Assembly (NCBI RefSeq): GCF_030272615.1
Contig: NC_081405.1
Coordinates: forward strand, 573,467,252 to 573,531,251
Reading direction: 5' to 3'
DNA: 64,000 nt
DNA from: Cryptomeria japonica
Taxonomy: Eukaryota > Streptophyta > Pinopsida > Cupressales > Cupressaceae
In this document: positions 1-8,961 of the stretch, piece by piece
How the letters are laid out: each line of letters opens with the position of its first letter
How positions within the stretch are numbered: the stretch's first letter is position 1
The notes under the pieces: model-generated
What the model was told of the DNA's origin: nothing
What the model saw: the letters and a program-made list of their open reading frames with translations, nothing else
Databases searched by the model: none
Position numbers and translations under genes: made by a program

Positions 1-250
1 TATGTATGCATGTATGTATGTATGTATGTATATGTATGTATATATATGTATTAACAAATATGTATATATATGTATATGTATATGTATATGTTATATATTA
101 TATGTATATGTATATATATGCATATGTATATGTATATGTATATGTATCTTTATGTATATGTATATATATGTATGTATGTATCTATGTATGTATGTACATA
201 CATACATACATATGTGTGTGTGTGTGTGTGTGTGTGCACACACACACACC
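1..250. repeat. Composite microsatellite (TATG/TA, then TG, then CA)
   Basis: The first 180 bases are interrupted TATG and TA repeats. They pass into a perfect palindrome of TATG/CATA units at about 184-210, then a pure TG tract at about 212-236 that flips directly into a CA tract at about 235-249. The two back-to-back inversions allow cruciform or hairpin folding. The reading frames open here are only low-complexity Tyr/Val/Cys/Met translations and are not genes. Confidence 0.95.
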
Positions 251-742
251 CATAATATTAATATAATAAAAGTGAAATTTACATGCCATCATTTTCATTA
301 GAAAGTATTAATATTATCATTAAAAATGTAACCTTTAAAATGTAATCATGTTGTTATTTAGAATTATAGAACCTTTAACCATAAAATAATAAGATATTTA
401 ATACTAATTTACCAATCTAATTAACATTGTACCTAACAATGACCTCTTCATCTAAATTACCACCATCTCTTTAATACCCATTTAAAAGACTAACTCACCT
501 TCTTATAGATAAAAATGCCTACAAATACCTCACTTTGTTTTGTGGAGCAAGCATTATTGTCCTCATCCATAGTTTTGATGAGGTGTTTTGTGGATCAAGC
601 ATTATTGTCCTCATCCATAGGTGATTGAAATACTTTTTTCATCAATGTTTTGCTTTGAAATTCATTATCCATGATCTAATATTTTTGCAACATATTTAAT
701 GTTTTTAGATTGAAGAGGTCATGATCTGACTCTTTTGTGTAG
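251..742. other. AT-rich intergenic DNA with a 36-bp direct repeat
   Basis: No coding sequence is seen here. The one structure is a direct repeat: 537-572 and 585-620 are the same 36 bases with one mismatch, 48 bp apart start to start. The end of the stretch (about 731-742) is a T-rich tract closing in TGTAG and reads as the splice acceptor of the thioredoxin-like exon that follows. Confidence 0.6.
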
Positions 743-881
743 ATTTTCATGGCTGCATATAGTTGTCCATTTAAAAATATCTTGGCATGTACCCTCCAAG
801 TTCATGCAAGGAAGCTTTGAGGAACTCACCCTCAAGTACCCAAACATGTTTTTTCTGTCAATTGATGTGCATGAGACCAAG
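743..881 (+). pseudogene. Thioredoxin-like CXXS exon, isolated fragment
   Basis: The frame reads ...IVVHLKISWHVPSKFM..FEELTLKYPNMFFLSIDVHETK. This matches the stretch of plant thioredoxins from the beta strand before the active site through the helix to the VDVDE strand. The active site is W-H-V-P-S, so it belongs with the plant CXXS (monocysteinic) thioredoxins, WCxPS, but the single Cys has become His. The exon is bounded by a plausible acceptor (TTTTGTGTAG, ends 742) and donor (AAG/GTGTAT, 881/882), as expected of a middle exon. No first or last exon was found on either side. LINE-A lies 245 bp downstream and may have helped break the gene. Thioredoxins are thiol-disulfide exchange proteins, and this copy could not do that chemistry. 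It is most likely a gene relic. An intact gene with exons outside the window is possible but less likely because the Cys is lost. Confidence 0.62.
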
Positions 882-1125
882 GTGTATATACATGTCTTGT
901 CTTGTCTTCTTTCTGGTGGATATTGTTATAACTATTTTTAATTATCTAATGATGGCAAATGTAATGTCAAAGTGGAAGAAAATATTTAATTAGAATATTT
1001 CATATTAATGACATTAAATACATTTGTGAGAAAAGAAAATGCATGCATGAATGGTAGTTTTTTATTTCTTTTCCCCGTGAGAAGGATTTGTATAATATTT
1101 AATATTTATAAAAGGTTATGTAAGA

Positions 1126-1140
1126 ATTTGATGTTATGTG
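1126..1140. repeat. Target-site duplication of LINE-A, left copy
   Basis: The 15 bases ATTTGATGTTATGTG occur here and again at 13639-13653, exactly at the two ends of the minus-strand LINE. A perfect 15-bp duplication is typical of L1-type target-primed insertion. It fixes the ends of LINE-A and shows that everything between is one inserted unit plus later insertions. Confidence 0.92.
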
Positions 1141-1165
1141 GTGATATTTTTAATTAAGATAAACA

Positions 1166-1187
1166 GGTTTTATAGGGACCCAAAACC
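1166..1187 (-). other. 3'-terminal hairpin of LINE-A
   Basis: On the minus strand this reads GGTTTT, then a ten-base loop with GGGTCCC, then AAAACC. The six-base stem and near-palindromic loop lie 25 bp from the target-site duplication. The same structure sits at the 3' ends of LINE-B, LINE-C and LINE-D. It is probably the RNA feature that the reverse transcriptase of this family recognises (inference). Confidence 0.7.
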
Positions 1188-1312
1188 AAAAGTTAGAGAT
1201 TCAAACAAAAAATAAAAAGTCACTAATCAGTTTGAAACTAGTGACATCACAACCACAAAAACAGAGGCCAAGCCCACACAGCAAAAAAATAATAGGAAAA
1301 CACCTAAAACCA

Positions 1313-3311
1313 CTAAATCGGAGATTTCATTAGCTCTGAGTTCTTTTGGATCATTTCGTTGTTGATTTCCTTGAGCTCTTCCATGATAAACCTAGAGGTA
1401 CTCTTAACTTACAACAACCAATTATCTAGCATTCCTTAGTAAACTTAACATATCAATTATGTCCCCTTCCCTAGGAATCAAGGTACAAGATCTTGTAGGA
1501 TCCATTGTATTCATTCAAACACGCCCCTAAAGTGCAACTTAGGGAAAGAAATTTCTTATACAAATGATGCAAGACTAAATGAAAATTCAATATGAGTTCT
1601 AACAATCATGCCATTTTAGGTACCCATTCACAACTAATCTCTCACTAATAGACAAAAGGAGAAAACCCTTTGAGACAAAACTCATCTCCCAAAAATAGAT
1701 AATGCAAATCATGTGCAAGTAAAAGATGAAGTTTTATATGGAGGTCTCAATATCAATCCCCCTAATAACTACATCCATCACAGGAGTCCAATTGATAGCT
1801 CACCATAGGAGGGAAAGAAAGAGACTATGTTCTTGCTTCTTGTCCTCATGAAGGGGTTAGTCATGGTTTGAGATTCCATACCTTGCACACTCGACTCTTG
1901 GATTTTCTTCTTCTATTTTGTCTGAGGGTGGGATAGTGGAAGTGGACTATGCTCTATGGTCCACAGTCATGGCATTGACCTTTTTAAGATCGTAAGCATT
2001 GTTATTTATGGCTTCCCTACTAATGTCGACTAGATTGTTCAGGTTGCCCTTAATCTCTTCCATGCTTGATTCCAAATGACTGATCCTAGATTCATGATCT
2101 ATTATCATGATCTTAACATCTATAGTGAGTTTCTATCACATCTAAAGAAGTTTGTCAGTTTTACTCAGCATGGGTGTCTCTGTAAAGGTGTCGATGATGT
2201 CATTTATTCCTTCTCTCAATAATATTATCTCTTTACTAACCTAGAGAAAAAAAAATTCTTGACTTTTGATAGATTTTTTAAGGTGTGTCAAAATCAAGGT
2301 CATTTCAAGAGTATCCCTCTTCACCTAATGTTCCATGTTAATAGTAATGTCTAGCTTAATTTCCTTCTCCTTTCCCTCTGCATCCTCAAATTTTCTTAAT
2401 TTGGATTTTTTCACATTTGGTGGGCCAGAACACGGAGCAATGGGGTTAGGAGTTTTATACTTACTTGCAAGCCATCTAGGGTGTTTATTTCTCTTGCTAC
2501 TGCTAGTGCTAGGTGTAATATTTTATTGGGGGCAGTCCTCCTGAGAAAGATATTATTCTAAATCATTCGACACATTGAGGTCCCACCAGTTCATGGCCAT
2601 ACTAGGCGCATCTTCCTCCATTTCCATATCAGACACATAATGAATATCAAGGTTGGTAAGAGAATTAGAGGTTTTAACAACTAGGGAGGGTTTAACCCCA
2701 TGATCTTTAGCATATTCCATGATGAGCATGATTAAACCCTCATGCAAAATAGGGTTATCATAATTTTTGGTATGATTTGCTAGACTATTTTCCAGAGAGG
2801 ATAATAGATAGAAAGGAAAGGAAATTATTTTATTATACCTAAAATGATTTAAAACTATAAAGTGGTAAGTGAAGATACCAGTAAAATGACCATCAAGAGT
2901 GATATACCTCATTATAACTTCAGGCATCTCCACCCAAAGGGAACGAAGGTCTTTCCTATTATATCCATCCTCCTTCATCTTTCACACTCTTTTCCTCTCG
3001 CTTTCTTTGCCAAAGAAGGCTGAAATGGCTTCTTCTGCCGCCTTCCTTTCTATGTAAAACTTCTTTCCTTCTATATGGAGACTGGTTATCTCTGCAATGA
3101 AGGCTTCATTAACTCTAAATTCTTCTCCAAAGGTCATGAGGGTACCTTTCTCCCATCCATTCACAAAATCCTCTATCACTTTTGGGTCATTGTCATGGAT
3201 CCTTTGAAGATATGGCACAAGGCCCTCATCAGTAATCCCCATCCATAGCTTTTTATTCTTTTCTCATTTCTCATAAGAAGTTGGCTCCATTATATTCTTG
3301 TCACCTCCCAT
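1313..3311 (-). pseudogene. LINE-A ORF3, unknown family protein
   Basis: It starts at a conserved Met-Gly-Gly followed by basic residues (3311) and is open in essentially one frame to about 1915, with scattered stops. The N-terminal part includes the motifs VNEAFIAEITSLHIEGKKFY, LWVEMPEVIMRYITLDGHFT and YHFIVLNHFRYNKIISFPFY, all shared with the ORF3 copies of LINE-B, C and D. Then come an acidic segment (SDMEMEEDAPS), a lysine-rich segment and a heptad-like C-terminal region (ISHLESSMEEIKGNLNNLV). The final helix, ending MKSPI before a TAG at 1313, also matches the other copies. About 1425-1800 does not read as ORF3 and may be a small insertion. It lies 3' of RNase H inside the target-site duplication, so it is part of the LINE. 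Function unknown; an RNA- or chromatin-binding role is only a guess from the coil and basic tail. Confidence 0.72.
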
Positions 3312-3539
3312 TAGTATTTTACCTATGCAAAGTTGGATAATGGTACCAAACCCAAACCAAGTGACGAAAAACCAGAAACAGAGGAAATCTCTAGAAAACC
3401 TGGTTTTGAAATTAGAACTAAAATCCCATGAAAAATCATAATTCATTTGGTAGCCTGCCATCATTAATGTGATATAAGTGGCTGATGCATTCGACATCCT
3501 TTCTAGTCACTTCACATAAATGTATCAGGAAAGTTTCCA

Positions 3540-4526
3540 TTTCCAATTTACCACCATATGTCCATGTAATCCATACCAATATTCACCATGTGGTCCGCTA
3601 GCATATTACCTTCCCGATACACAAGAAATTTTGAATTCTTCTAGCGTTGCAATCATGATATGGCATTCCTAAATTAAATGCTTGATAGTCTAGCTAGGCT
3701 TGGTGTGATTACTCAAACACCTAATGATTTTAAGAGAATCATTCTCAAGCCAAACTTTTATAAACCCTTCTCGAATAGCCATGTGTAACCTAATGTAGGA
3801 AGCTTTAGCCTCGACATAGTGGTTTGTCTAGGTACCCAGTGGGAGTGCCATCACCAAGACAAGCCTACCATTGTGGTCGTGAGAAAATCGCTCACAACTA
3901 GTCGACCAAGGATTACCTTTATCTGCCCCGTCAACTTTAATTTTGATCCACCCACTTGGGGGGAGAGACCAAAAAATTTTTTTTCTCACCTGTCTTAACT
4001 TGACAGTAGGTTTACAAATATCCTAGCTGATATGCCATCTATTAATAATATCCCAATCCTGAATCAAAGTGGGAATAGGGGGTCAAACTTGTGGGAAGGA
4101 CAAGGAGAGACAAAGCTCTCCATAATGGCATTCTGGATTCTCCAAGCACTAGAAGGAGTAGAGGAATGTTTGTTTATAAAAATTTGGTTATTTCTTTCTT
4201 TCTAGATCCCCCAAGCTAGATTGGGTAACATAAAAATTCCATAGCACTTCGAGAGATGGGTTACCAGATGAGAAATTCCACTGGAATGAATAGTCCAAGA
4301 GGCACTTGGGAAGGCACCACATCATACCCCAGAGATGAAAACATTGAGCCTAGACATCTTTGTAAAAGGAGAAATGGAGCAAAAAATGCGTAGCATCTTC
4401 AACGTATTTCTTGCATAGAAAAAATCTATTAGGGATAGCCATACCCCTTTTGCATAAATTATCAATGGAGAGAACATTATTCTACATAAAGAGCTAGAAG
4501 AAGATGTTAATTTTAGGAATTAGACT
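3540..4526 (-). pseudogene. LINE-A ORF2, 3' part: zf-RVT-like region and RNase H
   Basis: At about 4510-4350 the minus strand reads LIPKINIFF..LFM.NNVLSIDNLCKRG..IPNRFFLCKK, the Cys-containing zf-RVT region typical of plant LINE ORF2. At about 3970-3540 it reads GWIKIKVDGADKGNP..., VEAKASYIRL and VWLENDSLKIIRCL, an RNase H domain with Asp, Glu and Asp at the expected places. RNase H removes RNA from the RNA-DNA hybrid during insertion. Several stops interrupt it. The segment directly continues the endonuclease-RT part at 8962-12052 from which LINE-B has split it. Confidence 0.8.
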
Positions 4527-4540
4527 TCTTATTCAAAATC

Positions 4541-6890
4541 ATGAAGGCATTTGGCTTCAGCAATAGAGTCCTTCAGTTGATTGGGCAACTCATATCCTCA
4601 ACTTCCTTATCCATCATTGTGAACGGGTCTCCTTTCCATTTCTTTAAAACTTCTAGAGGGATAAGACAGGGAGACTCAATTTTCCCTATTCTTTTTACCA
4701 TTATGGTGAAATGCCTTGGTAGGAACCTAAAAAGGAAAGTTGAGTAGGGATCCCTTATGGGTTTCAGGCCTTCATCCAGTAATCTAGTCTGTTCTCACCA
4801 ACAGTTTTTCGATAATACCATGGTTATGGGGAAGTCTACGATGGCTGAAGCTAGGAATTTGAAAAAGGCCTTGGATGACTACGAGTTGGCATTTGGATAG
4901 ATGGTTAGTAGACATAAAAGATCTCTATTTTTCTTTAATACTTTGGAGCATAGACAGAATAAAATTGCTAGAATTCTAGGTTGCAGAGTGGATTATATAC
5001 CATCTACTTATCTAGGCTTCCCCCTGGGTACTAAACCTCCTAACTCCTTTTGGAATTCATTGATCGATAGATTCAACAAAAAGATAGTTGGATGGGAAGG
5101 TTCTCTTCTCAGTCAAGCAGGTAAAATTTAACTTCTTAAAGATACTCTTCACAATCTTCCTATCTATGCTTTAAGTCATTTTAAAATCCTCTATAAATTT
5201 GTTGAGGCCATTGAAAGAGTTCATAAGAACTTTCTTTGGTCTGGTGTGGAAGAAAGAAAAAGAATGTCACTTATTGGTTGGGAGGATGTTTGTAGACCAA
5301 AAAATGTGGGACGTCTGGGTTTCAGGTGTATTAAAACCATGAATAGGACTCTCCTTGCTAATAAAACCTAGAGAACCTTTTCCTCTAATGGTGAGTGGAA
5401 TAGTATTTTAAGGAGCAAATATTTGGCCAATTCTGGATCTCTTAAGACCTTTCTTGACTCTAAAATTTTGCCTCGGGGATTGGCTCTCTGGAATGCTATG
5501 GTTAGAAGAAGGAAAGTTATTGAAATTGAAATTGGATAGAGTATAAGAAAAGGGAATCACTCAAGGTTTTGGGAAGATAGATGGATAATAATGGAGCCCT
5601 TAATTTCCTATGAAAGCTTCAATGGGTGAATTGATACTTGGAAGGCTCTTTATGGGACACATGTGAAGGACTATTGGAGGAATGGCGGAGTAGTGTATCT
5701 TGGCCAGATCAGCATGGATCTTGCTCCAATTCTATCTTTCTTGCTGGTTGTTCATATGGGATCGCATCAATAGGATGATCTTTTAGTTTGGACTCCTAAC
5801 CTATCCAAAAGCTTCTTTGTCTCTTCAGTTGTCTCGATGATTTCCTCTTCTTCCACACCCCATCCCATTTGGGACAAACCATGGATTATATACCTTATTC
5901 CTAAGGTAAATATTTTCTTTTGGATTGTTCTTCAGAACAAAGTGCTCATGGTAGATAATCTATGCAAGCAAGGGTTTTAGATTCCCAATCAATGCTACTT
6001 GTGTAAGGAAGAGGAAAAAATGGTTAATCATCTTTTCCTCCACTGTCCATAGGTGACTTCTATTTGGGGAAGAGTTATTTCTCTATGAAACTTATCTTGG
6101 GTGTTTCCTAGATATTTAGAGGACTTCTTTGTTCATTGGAATACCCCTCTCTAGATCCTCCTATTTGTAGGTTTTGGTCTTTTATTTTTCCCCATTTTTA
6201 TTGGGGTGTATGAAAGGAGCATAACAATAGAATCTTCAGGGACAAGGAGGCTCCAGAGAATATTGTTTATGCTAGAATATATAGGCTAATTGTGGAAAAC
6301 ACAAATTGTATCCCATGTAAGGAGCATCAGATGGAGGTTGTAGTGTGCACAGACTGTTACCTCAAGGTGGCAAAAGAGTGGCATATCAAAGTTGATGTTT
6401 CTAAGGCTTCTAAACTAGGGAAAAAGACTTGTGACGAGGTTTGCTAGATTCGGCCCCCCAAAGGGCTGGATAAAAGATAATTTTGATGGGGTGGTCAAGG
6501 CTAATCCTGGGCTGGCTGGGAGTGGGGGAGTGTTAAGAGATCACAATAGTAATTTTGTTTCGGTTGTGGAACTCTCCTTGGGCTCATAGTCTAATCACAT
6601 AGCCGAAGCCATAGGTGCTTTCAGGGTAATCGATCTTGCAGATAAAATAAATTTTAAAAATACTTGGATTGAAGTTGATTCAAAAAACATTATTGAGTGC
6701 CTTCTTGGTAAATTCCTCCCTCATAGACTATAAAAAAGTGAATAGAAGAAGCTAAATCTATCTTATCAAACTTTGATAAAGTAAGAATTTCCCATTCCTT
6801 TAGGGAAGCTAATAAGGTGGCCGACTACTTCGCCAATGAAGGGGTTAAGAACATGGGTCGACAGACATGGAAGGCTTATAGCGATTAGGG
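4541..6890 (+). pseudogene. LINE-B ORF2 fragment: RT palm/thumb, zf-RVT region, RNase H
   Basis: The order is RT motif 'SRGIRQGD' (about 4660), the catalytic box near 4810, 'STYLGFPLGTKPPNSFWNSL' (about 5010), the thumb, 'IPKVNIFFWIVLQNKVLMVD' and 'CYLCKEEEKMVNHLFLHC' (zf-RVT, about 5905-6050), and RNase H starting 'GWIKDNFDGVVKANPG' (about 6470) with 'WIEVDSKNIIECLL'. The usual FxDD polymerase box reads F-F-D-N, so the second catalytic Asp is lost. Most in-frame stops are TAG. The ORF is 5' truncated because the insertion starts inside the palm. Confidence 0.82.
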
Positions 6891-7125
6891 AACTAACATC
6901 ATAGCTTTAATTGATTATGATATCATTCATGGGAAAGATGCCATTTTAATAATGATGAAGTGGAGTAGACATTGGTACATTGTTATCATTTTATATGGTG
7001 GCGATACCTTAATTATCTCTACATGTGGTGAGGGTTGGCATATTTTGTGGGTGCTTAGGTTTCACTACTAGCTCTTTGTTTAGGTTACTTTCTCTGCATT
7101 CTATAGAAGATTGGCTTGTGAAAAA

Positions 7126-8738
7126 ATGGGGGGAAGTAGGAAGAGGGTTAAGTCGAACAACTATGAGAAGCATAAGACAAATACGATTGTTTGGAAGCAT
7201 ACTGAAAGGGGGGCTTGAGTCCTTTTCTCAAGAAGCTCCATGGTGTTAACCCTGAAATTACAGAGTATTTCTCTAAAAATTGGAAGGAGGATGGGATTGT
7301 TCTCTTTGGAGAAAGGTTAAGATTGAGGAGAATCTCATTGGGGAAATTACTAGTCTCTCCATAGAGGGGATGAATTTCTTACATGACAAAAAATTCTCAA
7401 ATGAAGAGATCATCAAATTTCCCAAAAGTGATGAGAAAAGGGAGAAGCTGGTCAAAATATCTAACAATTATTTTGATGCTAGGAAGGTCAAGATGCTTTG
7501 GAGAGAGGTACACACAACCATCATGGAATATATCACGGTGGATGACAGATTTACCAGAGTCTAAGACTACCACTTTACCGTCCTCAATCATTTTCAACAC
7601 AAGGTAAGGATTTCATTTCCTTACTACCTGTTTTTCTCTCTAAAACATAGTATTAAAAAAGCACCGAAAAAAGCCCTAGGAAATATCCTGTGCTTCATGT
7701 GGGCCTTATTTTGTTAATCCAAGAACATTTTACTAATATACAATCCTTGTCCAACCTCATTTCTCCTTCGGCCTCAAAATGTTATAATACTAATATTAGC
7801 ATGTCTGAGGACACGGGTGAATGGGATTCTAATTAGGAAGTGGAAAAGACTTTCCCCCTCTAAGATCGGGTCAAAGAAAACCTTACAGACCAAGCCTTCA
7901 AATAAAAAAGTCTCCTCTATGAAAACCCTCACTGGCACTTCTCATAAAGCTAAAAACAAGGAGAAAACCCTCCCCACAAAAAAGTTGGTTTCCTATTTTG
8001 AGGATTCCTTGGAGGACTCTTCCGCTGCCCCAAAGTCCATCAATGGATCCCATACCTCTTACCCTCAAACTGACAGAGAAAATAGGCCCAAGTTCCATAG
8101 GGATCTCAGACTCGAAGATCACTACTTTAAGCCTAACTAGGAATTTCCTTATGAATTTATGTCAATTTCTAAAAATGGGGTAGTTGACTACTTCAGAATC
8201 ATTAAGTGGGTTTTCCGTGAAATTAACGACCTTAGTTTAAAGAATAGGGTTGTTTCTATTAAGATGGATGAAATGGAAGCTAAAGGGGTACCTCAGAAGG
8301 CTGTTGGGGCTTTATGGACCGAAGAAGAGAAGATGTCGATGGTCGAATGCCTCCAAAACACTGTCGAGCTCATGGATAAGATGAAGAAGGAAAATGAGAA
8401 AAACATAAAACATCTAGAAGGGGAAGCTGCCAAATATCCGGGTTACTATGAATTCCATCATGAAGCAAAGCCATAGAATTGTGAAGAATTTTTTTACTAC
8501 AAAGAACACCGTGGTGGATAAGCTAGAAAACACTCAGTAGGGGACCTTGTTTGTGGACTTGGAAGCTGATAAAGACAAAAACCAGAAAAAGGATTCAAGC
8601 CCTTTGAAGAGGACTAGAGCCAACCTAAAAAGAAAAGCAAATTCTATGCCTTAGGATATCCACGAGTTGAAGTAGGTGGCTCAAGAGATGAACAACCTTG
8701 AAACCGAAATTGCTGAAACACTAAGGTCCTTAGGTTAG
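7126..8738 (+). pseudogene. LINE-B ORF3, unknown family protein
   Basis: It starts MGGSRKRVKSNNYEKHK, as the other ORF3 copies do (Met-Gly-Gly plus basic residues), about 230 bp after RNase H. One frameshift near 7210 leads into 'ITEYFSKNWKEDGIVLFGE'. Then comes the shared core IEENLIGEITSLSIEGMNF ... LWREVHTTIMEYITVDDRFT ... DYHFTVLNHFQHKVRISFPY. Later parts are a Lys/Ser-rich linker, the acidic run YFEDSLEDSSAAP, a coiled coil (about 8270-8450: MVECLQNTVELMDKMKKENE) and the C-terminal SSPLKRTRANLKRKA with a final helix ending at the TAG at 8736-8738. Total about 535 codons. Function not recognised. Confidence 0.72.
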
Positions 8739-8865
8739 CTTTGTTTGTCTAATGCTAGAATTTTGCTGATTTTGTCTTGTTGCTGGTATCCTTTTGTGTC
8801 TATCTAGCAGCTTTCTTGTCTTGGTGTATTGTATTTGAATATTTTATTTTTCTTGTAAAGTTTGT

Positions 8866-8887
8866 GGTTTTAGGTCCCCGTAAAACC
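8866..8887 (+). other. 3'-terminal hairpin of LINE-B
   Basis: GGTTTT, a ten-base loop AGGTCCCCGT, then AAAACC. It has the same length and design as the LINE-A hairpin and is followed by a T/A-rich tail that ends at the LINE-A junction. Confidence 0.7.
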
Positions 8888-8961
8888 CATTTTTTTCGTA
8901 GTAAAAAACAACTTGTTCCAAATACTAGACCAGAAAGGGGAAATAACAAAAATCTTATCAG

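Larger units (their letters stand above)
4533..8952 (+). mobile_element. LINE-B: 5'-truncated LINE inserted inside LINE-A
   Basis: This plus-strand copy of the same family begins in the RT palm domain and runs through thumb, zf-RVT region, RNase H and ORF3 to the conserved 3' hairpin (8866-8887) and an A-rich tail. Both flanks are LINE-A in the opposite orientation, and the two LINE-A halves join in ORF2 between motif SVSHTFYLLI and LIPKINIFF. A diverged target-site duplication with the shared core TCTTAT is visible at 4527-4532 and 8953-8958. About 15-20 residues expected at the join are missing, so a small deletion may have accompanied insertion. Confidence 0.8.

Noticed and set aside
2-301. 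Open frames of 60-99 codons over the first 300 bases
   Set aside because: They are translations of the TATG/TG/CA microsatellite.
7397-8122. Minus-strand frames opposite LINE-B ORF3
   Set aside because: Shadows of the ORF3 coding strand with no family resemblance.
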